This document shows positions 1 to 15,306 of a stretch of DNA of 64,000 nt, piece by piece. Both the position numbers and the translations under genes were made by a program. The number at the start of each line of letters is the position of its first letter. The stretch's first letter is position 1. This stretch comes from Heterodera schachtii. Taxonomy: Eukaryota > Nematoda > Chromadorea > Rhabditida > Heteroderidae. The stretch spans positions 329,032 through 393,031 of the forward strand of contig SIJG01000110.1 of the NCBI GenBank assembly GCA_023374025.1, in the 5' to 3' direction. The notes below the pieces were generated by a model. That model was not told the DNA's origin. It made no database searches and saw only the letters and a list, made by a program, of their open reading frames with translations.

Positions 1-166
1 TCTTCAATGTTGGGTGTAGGCAGAACCTTGGTTTCGGGGCGGGAGGGGGGGGGGGGGGTGGCGAATCCAAAAATTCGGTTTTTTGGGGTGTATTTTTCAT
101 TTTTAGAAATCCCGATTTGTAACCCAAAACATCCAGCAAGCGACATTTTGGTCATATAACGGTCAG
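1..166. other. Downstream flank of importin beta-1
   Basis: This stretch lies 3' of the importin beta-1 stop codon. It holds a G-tract near position 50 and AT-rich sequence. I see no coding exon or RNA gene. Confidence 0.5.
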
Positions 167-3100
167 CTAATTGAGACGAACTCTTTCTGAACTCACCCAA
201 TTGGCAATGGACTTGGCCTTGTTCTGCCTGGACTTCTTGCACTTGGTGATCAGTGCAGAAATGCCAAAGTCGGCAGCGTCCACCACGGGCAAAAATTGGA
301 CACCAAACGCATGCAACAGATCGCCAGCGAGTGCACAAGCGCTTGCGCACAACGACTCGGGCGCACTGGGCTGCGAATTGGCGATGAGCACAATGAGCTG
401 CAGCATTGGCTGAATGCTGTGCTGAATTTGCTGTTTGCCCTCCTCAGTGCCATTCATCGCTTGGACAATGCCGGAGAATGCATAGCAGCAACTTTCACGC
501 AAATTTTCCACATATTCCACCTGATCATAGTCGTCCTGTAAAAAAATGGTGCTTGGCAATTGAAAATATTTTTTAAATTATGGGTTTTTGTCATCTCCAG
601 TGTTCGTCTCGCAAACGAATTTGTAAATCCTAAGTTTGGATTAAAACAAAACCGGGTTGGTTATTTGAGCAGCCGCAATTGCATCCGACAACCATTTCAT
701 GTTGGAGGCCAAATACCGGGAGTACTGGGCGTTCAATGCAAGCGCAACATCGCCAAACGCGTTGAGCACCTGCGACTTGACAGTCCGTTTAACCTTTGGG
801 TCCTAAAACCAATAAAATTGGGGGGCACAGACAAAAATGCTATCAACAAAATTAAAAAAATATAAAATTTTAATGCCATACTTGGAGTATGCCAAGCAAT
901 TTCTCCATAATCTCGTCCATCACGTAGGCAATGTGTTGCTCGAACGCTCGGCAAAGATCGGAAATGACACCAATTGCAGCAATGCACACCTGCGGGTCCT
1001 CGTGGTTGTCCAGCGAAGTCAACAAAAACGGCTTGAACTCGATGATGTATTTTTGGAATTCGGACTTGAGCACTAACAAAAAAAAGTAAATTATTTGTCC
1101 AAAATGTTTTTCGGCATATTTTAATTACCTTCAACCAACGCGGTGATGGCCATCAGCGCTTCCTCAATCACTGCTCCATTCTCCTTGCCCGTGCATCTGC
1201 TCATGATCCGCAACAGACCGGCCATAATCGCATCAGAAATCAGCGGGGCATCCTAAAAACAAACAGTTGACGGAAGTGAATGTTAATTAACCATAATACA
1301 AAAATTGAAAAAAAAAATCATGAATTTTACAAAAGATAATTGTTTGCTATGGTGGTTGTTCGTCATCCCATGAGCAAGTAAATGATTAATTATGGGTTTT
1401 TTACAGATTGAGTCAATAATTAAATTTTTGTGATAAAAAAAAGTTTTTGTGTTCCAGGGTGTCGTTAGGCTGAACCAGAGAAATATTTTGTGGATTTTAA
1501 AAATTAAATTTGTTAACAAAATCATACATGCACAAGGGGTGTCTCGACACACCCCCCCCTCGTCGTAAGAGGCCTCAGACACCCCCCCCCCCCCCCTCGT
1601 TCGTCGTAAGGGGGGCGGCTGTAAAAAAGGGAGGGGGTCGTCGAGGAGGGGGGGGGGGGGGGGTCGTTAACGAAGGAGGAAAATGAAAAATTTGCACAAT
1701 TTTCTTAGCGAAATTCATACAAAATTACAAAAAAAATTTCGGCGGCGCCTATCGGCACCGCCGGCCCCCCAAAAATCTTATTTTTTCCTTAAAAATTAGC
1801 CAAAAATCTCAAAATTTGGTCATTTTAAGACAAAATCTGCTAACAAATAGCATTAAAATAACAAAAAAAATTTTGGCGGCGCCTATCGGCGCCGCCAAAC
1901 CCCCCCCCCAGGCCCCCAAAAAGTTTTCAAAAAACCACGCCGCAAAAAAAAAGCGTTTTTTTTAACAAAAAAGTCGTCGACTTGCCAAAAAATCGCAAAA
2001 TTTGGAAGTTTTTGGTGAAAATCTGTTAACAAATTGGCACTCGAATTTTCAAAATTTTCTCCGGCGGCGCCTATCGGCACCGCCGGCCCACCTGTTCCCG
2101 AAATTTTTTTTGGAAAAAGCGCGCCGAAAAAAAAGGTTTTTGAAAAGCAAAAAAAGAATCGGCAGAGAAAAAATGGTCTGAATAGAAAAAAAAAAAAAAA
2201 AGGTCGTTCTTCGCCGCTGGAGAAAAATTTGGACCTTCGTATGAGAAATCGGTCCCGAGACACCCCCCCCCCTGTCCCAATCGTTCGTCGTATGGCCCTT
2301 GGGTTGAGACACCCCTTGTGCATGTATGAACAAAATCTGAAAAATTGTGCAATCCGTCCAAACATCTCACCATTTTGATTCAAAAAATATTGTTTGGTGT
2401 ATGCGCATTACCTCAGCCTTGATTTTGTGCAACACGCTTTGAAGTGTAGCACAGAGTTGGGATTGCAAATCGCGCAATTGTGACCGCTCGTTGGAGGAGA
2501 CGAGTGCGTCTTCAATGCTCAACAATGACTCCAATTTGCCCAGGATAACCATGGTCGTTTGCTGCACAACTGGGTAACAGTCGGCCGGACTATTCTTGAT
2601 CAACTCCATCAATGCTTCGTAGGCAGAAATGCGCAAATTGTTCGCGTTTGAGTCAGTTCTGTAAAAACAAAAAAATTTTTTCCATTTACCGTAATCAGTG
2701 AGTGATCAAAAAAAAATGCAAATTAATATACCGATCCGATGTTTTGATCAATTCCTGGACCATGTTCGGGTAAACAGTGCTGAGAATGAATGTTTGCGGG
2801 GTGCCCTTCTCATCCACCGAGGCAACGCCCGAATCAACGGCCACCTGATAGGCCGCTTTGACGAGACTGGAGATTGCCTGAAGGGACAATTACGAATTTT
2901 TGGTTTTTTTTTTGAAAATTTGTTAAAACGCACCCAGCAAACATTGGTGGCCACCCGTGGCTGATCCTGCAATGCGGTGAACAATGCTGGAAGCAATGTG
3001 CTCAATGTTTGTTCCCGGGTGACCAATGCTTCGCATGTGTCGCACACTCTTCCAATGGCCCAAGCGGCGGTGTCTTTCACTGCCGGCTGAAAAGCAGAAG

Positions 3101-6100
3101 GGAATTTGGAAATCCCTCGGCTCAAAACATTTGATAATCGGAAATCTGAGCCAAAAAATATCGGAAATCGGCCTTCCGAAATTGTATTTTTTTAGAAAAT
3201 TGGCAAAAAATAATAATAATTAAGGTCTTGAATGTGAGGCCTTGACAGCTGAAATTATGATTATAAACCATACCTGTGCAAGGGGGGGGTCAGGAAAAGG
3301 GTCGTGCGTTCGGCGATGACCCCCCCTAGGGGGGGTCAGCGTCAAAAATTTTGCGTTCGACCATTTTTGCCCCGGTGAAGACCTTTTTTTTTTTTTTTTG
3401 CTTTTCAAGAACTTTTTTGCGGCGCCTTTTTTGTCAGTGGTCAATTTTTTGCTCGACCGACCATCTTTTGCATTTTCCATGCCTATTTTTTCGCGGTACA
3501 CTTTTTCCACGACTTTTTTTTTTTTTCCTTTTCACACCACTTTTTTTTGCGGCGGTTTTTCCAAAAAACTTTTGTGGAAAAGGGGGTCCGGCGGTGCCGA
3601 TAGGCGCCGCCGGGAAAATTTTTTTTAATTTTTAATGCGAATTGTTAACAAATTTTGTCAAAAAAGGTCCGATTTTTTGCTCGTTTGAGTCAATTTTTTA
3701 AGAAAATTTAGGAATTTTCAGCCCCTCCTCTTGCGTTCGACGATTCTTCTTCAGCAAATCGTCGAACGCAGAAAAAATGGAAAATTTTAGCGAAATTTCT
3801 AAAGGAAATTAGTAATTTTTTAAGTCCCAACTTTTTTTGCGTTCGACAAATCGCCCTCAGGGTTAGTCGAACGCAATTGCGCGATCCTTTCCTTGAACTT
3901 GCTTCTCGTTTTTTCCCCCTTTCCTTTTCTCTCTTTTTTCTTTCCCTTTTTCCTCTTTCTCTTTTTTTTCTCGACCCCCCCCCCCCGCCTCATGCGTTCG
4001 ACACCCGCCGACCCCTTGCGTTCGGCGTCACGAGGCCCCCCCCTGACCCCCCCCCCTTGCACAGCTATGTTATAAACGCACATGAGTGTCGGAAAGTGTG
4101 ACAATCAACGGCTGGATGGCCTGTTCGACGAGCGTGAGCAGCTTCTGCTTGGACGGCCCCTCCAGGATAGAGCCGAACGCCATGATTGCCGCCTCGCGGT
4201 AGTGCCAGTCCGGGTTGGTGAAGTGCTGCTGGATGAACGGCAAAATTGGGTCGATGATGCTGTCCCCGCAACACTGGGCCAACAACATCACACAGACGCC
4301 AGCCGACTTGGCCGGATTCCAATCCTCGCTTTCCGACTCGCTTTCCTGTTTGGCCAACTTCTCCGTCAGTGTTGGCAGAATGTACTGCAACGCGCCCAAG
4401 GCGTAATGCCTGGACACATGCTCCGGGGTGGTGCCCTGTTCCTCCGCCTAAAAATGACGCAATGCCATTGCATGAAAAGAAAAAACGCATTCTCCATTTT
4501 AGGTTTCAATCTTCGAATGTTTTGGTAACATGGATTTGGAGACCGGATCAAGAAAGTAGGAAATATGTTGACGAAAAGGCATTTTTGACAAAATGTTATT
4601 TATCAGTTCAGTTCCCCTGTATCACTCCCGCCCCCCTAAAAATTGAAAAAAAAAAAATTTTTTTTTTCGAGGGGGGGGGGGGGGCTACGATACGAGGGCA
4701 ACTGATTTGTAGAGAGAGGAAGTAAATGCACCCAGCCCAGATATATAACCTCTTCAACCTCCGCTGCCAAGTTCAACTCTTCATCACAAACATTTGACCA
4801 AAACTCAATGCCTTGGAGTGCAACATCATCCTCTTAAAAATGAATGAAAAAAAATTTTTTTTTTCCTTTTTTTTATTTCGAATTCAGTTCAGTTTTGCCA
4901 TTTACCTGCGTCTTTCATCGCTTGAAGCGTAATCTGTAAAAAATAATTTGGTAAATGTATCTGACAATACTTTTGTTTTTTGCAAACCTGGAACAACGCT
5001 CGGCCCATGTAGGGCTCCATGTGACGGTAGTAGAGTGACATGATTCGGACCAAACACTGGAGGGCAACAACGCGGACATTTCTGTCGGTGGACTGAGTTG
5101 CATTGCATGTCACTTGCATGATGATGTTACGTTCGGCCTAAAACATTTTTTTTCAGTTTGAATTGCACCGAAAAAAAAAAATTTTTTTTTTTTAATCTTT
5201 TTGTCTGTAATTTTAATTTAGTGCAAATCTACCAAATTTTTTTCTAATAAAGTCCCAAGAAGTTCATTTTTTAACCCCGCCCCTCTTGAACTTTTTACAT
5301 TTTATTTAACTGAAATAGAAAGAGTACACCAACAAATAAGTCCCACCCCCCCCCCCCTCCCCATCTCTCCGAAAATTCAAAATTTTTTTTAAGTTTTTTC
5401 GGAGGGGAAAAACGACCTGCTCCGAAATATTTACAATAGCTTAATTGTGCACCTCATTCTCAAAATTGTGCTTGGCAAACTCCAATGAGTTGAGCAGTGC
5501 GGTGGTAGCGGCCAGTCGAACATAGTTGGACGTCTCCTCGTCACGCATTCCGTGCACAATGGCGGTAAGGATAGGCCCCGCCCGTTGCAACTCCGGCACG
5601 TCTTGGCAAATGTAGCCGAGCGCCTCCAGGGAAGACTCGCGCAACAGCGCGTTGTCCGCCCCGTCGGTGGTCACATTGGCAACCAAACGGTCCAAAAGGT
5701 CGGGCCATTGCTGACAAAGCGGGGAATAGTTAAAAACTTTATGCCAAAATGCCCATAAAAGGGTGGGACTTGGCACTTTAGCCAATTTTTCTCCATTCCA
5801 CATCCCGGGTGTAAAATTCACATTGGACGGCAATTCAACGCATGCAATTGCAGCCAAACATTGGGCCGCTACCGACGGACGGGTTTCCGTACCAAGCGAT
5901 TGTAACACACACATTTTGGAAGGATTTCTGACTTCGGCGGGGATTGAGAGCCATCTGCGAACAAGTGAAAATTTTCCAATGATTGTTTTTATATTTTAAT
6001 TGTTTAGGTCATGAATTTTTTGAAATTTTATTAGTCTAATAGTGTTGTGACTGAGCCGTAGACCATTTGACTAAATGGTCTACGGCTCAGTCACAACATT

Positions 6101-6776
6101 ATCGGCACTACAATGCTGCCGTTGTGGCTTTTTTTTTTTTTTTGCAATGTGCGCCGTGGCGGGGCCTTATGGAATTAGGAATAATTAATTCACCGCCAGG
6201 AGGAGTCGAACTTGAAGTTCCTTTTTGTTGTGACTGAGCCGTAGACCATTTAGTCAAATGGTCTACGGCTCAGTCACAACAAATAGAATCTCAAAGTTAT
6301 CGAATGGTATCAATCATTTTAATTTAGACGCTTTTAGAAAACTATAAATCATAAAATTGGATTTTATTTTATGGTCGGTTAAATATATTTTTTTATGAAA
6401 ATTTGAATAGGGCCATTCTTCTGACTGTACCGAGTTCTCTTCTGGTCCGACACTGCTTGCTCACGCGAAACGAGTGCATTTTTGATCTGAAGTCCAGCAG
6501 CTTTTCGGACAATTGGAGTATTTGACGTATTCGACAAAACGACAGCGAGTTGTTGAATGAATTCAGGCTAAAAAATTCGGTCGATTATTGGGTCAAGATT
6601 TTTTTAAAATAAATTTTCAAAAAAAAAACTCACAAAATTAATTCGTGCGGCTTCATTTAAGGCGGTAAGTGCCAATTGCTGGTCGGCATAACCTCAAAAG
6701 AATCAGACCAATAAATAAATGTGCACAACCAACTTGGTGAAATCGTTTTCTCTAATATTTGCACAATGTCAGCCAT
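167..6776 (-). CDS. imb-1: Importin subunit beta-1 (karyopherin beta-1)
   Basis: Nuclear import receptor that carries cargo and importin alpha through the nuclear pore and is unloaded by Ran-GTP. The gene reads right to left in about sixteen exons, roughly: 6776-6733 (start [14 protein letters not shown]), 6693-6640, 6570-6415, 5955-5818, 5714-5453, 5138-4990, 4934-4907, 4833-4747, 4448-4085, 3089-2937, 2882-2732, 2658-2412, 1252-1128, 1074-882, 802-653 and 535-167. The HEAT-repeat order follows the family from end to end. Landmarks include [51 protein letters not shown] and the C-terminal [17 protein letters not shown]. Some inner exon edges are approximate. Three introns carry small transposons (1523-2328, 3269-4069, 6044-6280). 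I see no break in the coding sequence. Confidence 0.95.
1523..2328. mobile_element. hAT-like non-autonomous transposon, CATAC family, copy A
   Basis: The ends are inverted repeats, CATACATGCACAAGGGGTGT and its complement. The element is flanked by a perfect 8-bp direct repeat AACAAAAT at 1515-1522 and 2329-2336, the size typical of hAT insertions. It carries long C- and G-tracts and three copies of the GC-rich palindrome (1740-1764, 1875-1896, 2061-2086). It codes for no transposase and sits in an importin beta-1 intron. Confidence 0.85.
3269..4069. mobile_element. hAT-like non-autonomous transposon, CATAC family, copy B
   Basis: Inverted ends begin CATACCTGTGCAAGGGGG and finish CCCCTTGCACAGCTATG. 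The 8-bp target duplication TTATAAAC lies at 3261-3268 and 4070-4077. One GC-rich palindrome is present at 3588-3612 in the opposite orientation to copy A. The motif TGCGTTCGAC and its complement recur several times inside. It sits in another importin beta-1 intron. Confidence 0.85.
6044..6280. mobile_element. Small element bounded by two 54-bp perfect hairpins
   Basis: Positions 6044-6097 and 6227-6280 are each a perfect hairpin with 25-bp arms and a 4-base loop (GACT in one, AGTC in the other), so the two hairpins are also inverted copies of each other. Arms begin GTTGTGACTGAGCCGTAGAC. The 129-bp middle holds a T-tract and, on the minus strand, GTTCGACTCC, which resembles a tRNA box B. It lies in an importin beta-1 intron. 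No clear target duplication was found. Confidence 0.7.
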
Positions 6777-7561
6777 GTCACAAAATATAAAATCGAAAAA
6801 TAAAAAAATACCGCCTGGAAAAAATTATAGAATTGTTATATAAAATTTGAGTTCGACACAAAGTTGTTTTTTCTTAATATTTTTATAATACATGATTTGT
6901 TTAATTTTTTAAAGCCTATGCTTTTTTTCTACTTCCTTATTTTAAAGCGTTCGTTCTTTTTAGAAGGGGAAAATAAAAACTTTAAAAAATTAGAAAAAGT
7001 TCGAGACTTCAATTTTCAATCTGACAGAATGACTTGTGAAATCGTAATGTTTGTAACTAATTTTTGCTTGTTTTATAATATTTACAAAAATAAACTGTCC
7101 TATTATTATAAGAATACTTGAAAGATTGAAACCTAAATAGGTAGGTGTATCAGGTACGCATTTTGTATAAGTCGAGCACTGGAAATGGATGGAATTGAAA
7201 ATTGAAAACTCAGCTAACAAATAAGCATTTTTAAAATAAACATGGCGCCAAAAATTTTGAACTAATAATTTATTGGAGAGAAAATACAGTAACTTAAACC
7301 AAAGAAAAATGAATCGTTAACCTCACTAATTCTATTAGCTCGATTTGTCCTTTGCCTCTGGGTTAAATTTCCTTTTGTGTTGTTAGACTATGCTTTTGTT
7401 TAAGCAAAAGTTAAATTTATAATATGGCCTGTCTTAAAATGTTTAAAATTGCTTTTCGTCCTTTTCTAACCCGTTGAATTCGCAAGTTTTAATTTTATTT
7501 TTTAAGGGCGTTCTATTTATTTGCTTGTTAATTCGTTGAGTTCAGCTCTTAGTTTGTTAAA

Positions 7562-10833
<3,272 letters not shown>

Positions 10834-11094
10834 TACATGGATTTAAATTATGGTGGTGTTTTTGTTTGTTGGCTGACACAATACACTTGTTGTCCTTTTT
10901 TTTGAAATCATTGTGGTCGTATGTAATTTTATCCTGTTGTTAAAAAATTTAATGGTTTTCATTTGAAAGGCATGGTTTATTGTTATCGTATCGTAGATTG
11001 AGGGAATTAAATTGCCATGACTGGGTTCTCAGGAATGTCTCGGATTTAATGTTTTGCGGAATCTAGCATAAACTAAGTGGATATTAAAAAAGCC

Positions 11095-11620
11095 GGCTCT
11101 TATTCAGTTTGTCCCCCACAAAATTTTTTTTTATTTTCTAAGTAAAAAAGTCAAAATATAGGGTTCGGGGTCGCTGATCACGAATCCGACATCCATTTCG
11201 AACCCCGAACCCAAATTCGAACAAAAAGTCAAAACTCAATTTTCAATTTTTTGGTTCCCCTTACCCCCCCCCCCCCCTCCACCCTAGGAATTGTAACAAA
11301 AGAACGGCAGCATCGACTGGTCAACACAAAAGGCGTTCAAAAATGCAGAGCAACGGACAAAAGACGGCAGATTTTGAATTGAAGAGGCTGGCGACGGCCA
11401 ACATACGGCAATATCGTGCATTTGAATCGATTTTGAGCAATAAATGTGAATTTTGTTGAAAATTGAGTTTTTGACTTTTTGTTCGAATTTGGGTTCGTGG
11501 TTCGAAATGGGTCGAAATGGATGTCGGATTCGTGATCAGCGACCACGAAAACCTATATTTTGACTTTTTTACTTAGAAATTAAAAAAATAATTGTATGGG
11601 GGACAAACTGAATAAGAGCC
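11095..11620. mobile_element. hAT-like foldback element (GGCTCTTATTCAG ends)
   Basis: Long inverted repeats of about 150 bp bound this 526-bp element. The termini are GGCTCTTATTCAGTTTGTCC and its complement. A perfect 8-bp duplication AAAAAGCC flanks it (11087-11094 and 11621-11628). The inner arm contains GATCACGAATCCGACATC, a core shared with the element at 16062-16527. No coding capacity is seen. Confidence 0.85.
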
Positions 11621-11723
11621 AAAAAGCCAAACGCTAATTAGTACTAATCCGTCATCGGTTTCAACCAAGAAATTTCGACAGTGACCGATTTCGACAGTGA
11701 ACTATTTTCATTTGTCGCTTCAG

Positions 11724-12484
11724 GATCACCGAGCCCGATTGGAAAATATCGGGGCTGACATTCTCTCTGCTATCCGCGCCCTTCGACGCAACGGTATCGG
11801 CCTTCTAATTACCACCATCAATGTCTTGTTCAGCGTTGCCTTTTCGTTGCATTCTGTGGTTTTCTCATCGACTGTGGCTACGTCACTCGTCATCATGATG
11901 CTCTGGTTTAGATTTTCGTTTTATTTTACGATTTGTATCGCATTTTTTAGAAGTTTTCTGTGACATCACTACCAAGTCACAACAATCACCAAACATGTTC
12001 TACAGTTGGCAGGAAAAATGAATAGGCATGTTGTTTTTGGTTTTCGATTAAGTAATTATTTTTTAGTGACGAAGTCGAGTGACGACGCCCTGACACCGCA
12101 GTGACAACTCGAATGGATGGACGCTTGACGTTGGATACGATCCGTCTCGGCGTCACGTTTTGGTTTTGATTTTCTTTGTCAATGGATCTGAGGTGTTGGT
12201 TTAGGACTTTATCCTGTCAAAACTTGATGAGGCTAAAAAATTTTCTTCGAACATTTTGACGCGTACGGCGGAGCTTTTGGAGCTTGATAAGTATGATTTT
12301 TTGTTTAAAGTATCGTGAATTCCTTTTAATACATAACGTTCTTTATTTTAGTCCTGAAATGAGCAATTCTATCGAAACTGGGTTGGAGGCAATTGCGTTA
12401 GACATGTTGTCTATCAAAGAACTGTTAGGACGTGTCATTCCTGTCAAAATTAATGATCAGCGATCCGGCAAATCTTGCGCTTAA
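11724..12484 (+). CDS. Unrecognised spliced gene, probable 3' part
   Basis: I do not recognise this gene. Coding-like segments with plausible splice sites follow one another: a block after a CAG acceptor at 11724 (reading DHRARLENIGADIL and on), a block near 12203-12290 (FILSKLDEAKKFSSNIL) and a last block from about 12352 to a TAA at 12482-12484 (SNSIETGLEAIALDMLSIKE). The character is helical and coiled-coil-like. A diverged repeat of the last block (IEAGLEGIAKIS) appears near 12645. No start codon was found; the transposon at 11095-11620 lies just upstream. It may be a fragment or pseudogene. Confidence 0.3.
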
Positions 12485-12776
12485 TATCTTTCCCGGCTAT
12501 AACTAATTTAACATGATTATACTATTGTTTTTTCTTTTATTATTCACCAATTGTTAATATTTTTTCTTTTATTATTTCACCAATTGTTAATATGTTTTTG
12601 TTAATTGATTTGGAAATAAAATTTCTTAAAAATTAAATTTGATCGAAGCTGGACTTGAGGGCATCGCCAAAATTTCATAAAATTAATTGTGATTTTACAA
12701 TAATTCAATCATACAAAGGAATTTCTCCTATTTTTTTTATGATTATTTGTCCCGAAACTAAATTTGTTTGGTAAAA

Positions 12777-12960
12777 ACCCAACTCGTACTAGGCCAACTC
12801 GTACTACCCCAACTCGTACTGGTACCCCGACTCGTACTAAGATTCCCAACTCGTACTAAGTTTCCCAACTCGTACTAAGATTCCCAACTCGTACTAAATT
12901 ACCCAACTCATACTATTTTTCCCAACTCGTACTAATTTTCCCAACTCGTACTGTGCAACA
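12777..12960 (+). repeat. Left terminal array of the MULE
   Basis: About ten copies of CAACTCGTACT are separated by 3-7 bases, with small variants (CGACTCGTACT, CAACTCATACT). It is the inverted partner of 15164-15262. Confidence 0.85.
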
Positions 12961-13049
12961 AAGAGAAATTTTATCACAAATTTTCACTATTTTCATTGAA
13001 TTATCTTAATAATTTATATTTTTCGTCTTTTTTACAAACAGATTACAAT

Positions 13050-14997
13050 ATGGCATGCTTTAGTCAACGGATTGGCTCAAAATCAGTGATGCTTTCTGAT
13101 CACACTGATAATTCAAATTTGTGCTACAAATGGACACGTGCTGGAATGGAACAGCTAACGGGGCTTCGTTATGTCTGTGCTGGGTGCCGGAAACTGCGTG
13201 ATGCCAAACATGTGCCTAAGGAAACTCCATTGCCAACGCGAAAAGCAATCGGTGATCAGTGGGTGGATGATGGACCTATGCACGCACACGAACAGGTTTT
13301 TTGAGTTTTTGCATTTAAATTAAAAAAAAAACCAATTACATAATTCTAAACTGCAATTTTTATTTTTAAATTTTAGGAGAGGCGCAAAGTTCAGAATGAG
13401 TTAGCAATGGGCTCGCGAGAAAATGTGGCCTCAGCGAAAGTCCGCATTGATGTACGTGTCGTACAAAACTACATGAACATAAGCGAAGAAGAAAGAAACA
13501 AAATTCGCAACGAGGCATGCGGCAATGCAAAAGCAACAAAAAAAGTAAGCGTAAAGATTACAACGAAAAACCATTTCACATATTACAGGCGCTTTATCGC
13601 GCGCAAACAAAGCGCTTCATGAACGTCCGCACTCTTCAAGGACTGGCACAAAACGATTGTCGTGCGCTGTGGATCACTCTCCGAGCAAGAAGCGCCGCAC
13701 CGGAATCGCCATTCTACGACGAACTGCTTATGCGCTACTTGGACGATGATCTGGCCATATTCGCGTCACCGCGACAACTTCAGTTACTGAAGAAATCAGC
13801 TGTCATTGTGTCGGATGGGACGTTCAAACAGGCGCCAAAAGGAATTTACCAAGTTTCATTTATTACCCAGATTTTTTTTTCATATTTTTTTATTAGGTTT
13901 ATCGTGTCTTCGGCTTTGTAGCGGCGACTCATGCCGTACCGCTGTGCACGGCACTGATGCGTGGGAAAAGTCGTGTCATTTACCGACGCTTCTGGTAAAC
14001 GTTGAGACAGGAACTTGAGGACACAGAAGGAGAGCTAATGGTTGCTATTTCTGTGAAATTTATATATTTTTTTTCGTGCTTTAGATAAGCCAAGCCAATT
14101 TTGATTTTGAGCCCGCCTCAATCGAAGAATTCAGACTGAACTTCATTCATGTCCGTTGCAAAATGTGCTGCTTCCACGTAAGACAGGCGATGCACAGGCG
14201 CATACAACGCATGGGCTTGGCGAACCTCTACACATCGCGTGAACAAGAAGGCCGCGCATTTCAAGCACTTCTTCGTAAAATTGCCGCCCTACAATTTGCA
14301 CCCCCAAACCACGTCAACCGTTCATTGCACTTGATGCAGCAATTGATCAACGAAAGCGAGTTGGAGTTGGTTATTCGATTGTCGTTGTTGGACATATTAG
14401 AATATTATGTTTGCCTTATTTTTGTGTTTTTTTTCTTAAAAACTAAACTTAGGTCACTACTTGGGTACGCAACAGCATTGGCTCCGAGTTTTTCTCTCTT
14501 TTTGATGTTCCAGTTCATCGGACAATCAATCATGCGGAGTCTTATCACGGCCGACAACGTTGGTTTTATCGACCACATCAATTACTCGGTCGTTGGCTTG
14601 TGAATTTCCAGGTTAATAAGAATTTATTTCTTTCAAATTTGACTGTTTTGCTTAGGAGGTTAATCATGCAGAAGAAGAATCAGCTGTGTCAATTCAAGAG
14701 GGACAACAGCCACCATCTCGACCGTTGGCAGTCACCGCAGAAATAGATGCCAGCATCGCGCGTGAGAAGGCTGACATTATGGCATTTCTGGACAGCGATT
14801 ACGAGGATGAGCAATTTACGGAGACATTGTCGCGCTACTATGGCCGTATTGGACATTTGATTGGGTTCAATGTGCCTCCAAGATTAGAAATAGAAGAACA
14901 GATAGAGGAGGCAGCAGCAATGGAAGAAGCGGAAGCGAGTCTCAATGAGAGCGGAATTTATGTTGTGCCAAATGATGAAAACCCCGATCCTTTTTGA
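13050..14997 (+). pseudogene. MULE transposase with N-terminal FLYWCH-like finger, interrupted
   Basis: Exons run roughly 13042-13295, 13378-13541, 13590-13848, 13896-14034, 14085-14400 and later blocks to a TGA at 14995-14997. The N-terminal part has a CxxC...HxH pattern (YVCAGCRKLRD, then MHAHE) like a FLYWCH finger. The core VSDGTFKQAPKGIYQ, followed by VYRVFGFVAATHAVPL and CCFHVRQAMHRRIQRMGL, is typical of MULE transposases. An in-frame TAA at 13996-13998 follows YRRFW, and no splice junction I tried removes it. The C-terminal exon (14686-14997) is acidic. This copy is probably inactive unless the stop is an assembly error. Confidence 0.7.
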
Positions 14998-15163
14998 ATT
15001 TTTTAATGAATTATTTTCATTTTACCGAATTTTGTGCATTTTTATGGTTTTATTATTTATTTTTTGCTGAATTTTTATCATTTCTTCGATTTTCGTGCAT
15101 TTTTGTGATTTTAAAAAAATTTGAGCGATTTTTTGTTGTTTTTTTTTCAGTTTTTTGTTGCAC

Positions 15164-15270
15164 AGTACGAGTTGGGAATCTTAGTACGAGTTGGGAATCT
15201 TAGTACGAGTCGGGGTACCAGTACGAGTTGGGGTAGTACGAGTTGGCCTAGTACGAGTTGGGTGTCGTAC
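15164..15270 (-). repeat. Right terminal array of the MULE
   Basis: Six units of AGTACGAGTTGG, the reverse complement of the left array and in mirrored order. Confidence 0.85.
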
Positions 15271-15306
15271 ATTTGTTTAGGTCAAACGGCCAAATCAGTC
15301 AATACA

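Larger units (their letters stand above)
12770..15270 (+). mobile_element. Mutator-like (MULE) DNA transposon with repeat-array ends
   Basis: The two ends are inverted arrays of a short unit close to CCCAACTCGTACTA, about ten units on the left (12777-12957) and six on the right (15168-15262). Outer units match in order between the ends, including the variant GGTACCCCGACTCGTAC. ATTTGTTT occurs at 12762-12769 and 15271-15278 and may be the target duplication; the outermost ~8 bp of the two ends match poorly, so this is not certain. Inside is a spliced transposase gene of the FLYWCH/MULE type. The element inserted about 35 bp beyond the stop of a minus-strand gene. Confidence 0.85.

Noticed and set aside
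2034..2378. Open frames on both strands inside the transposons of importin beta-1 introns
   Set aside because: They are Lys/Phe-rich products of A/T runs in non-autonomous elements and match no transposase.
12777..12960. Regular short repeats that could look like a CRISPR array
   Set aside because: Units are 12-17 bp with almost no spacers, the array recurs inverted at 15164-15270 around a transposase, and the genome is animal.
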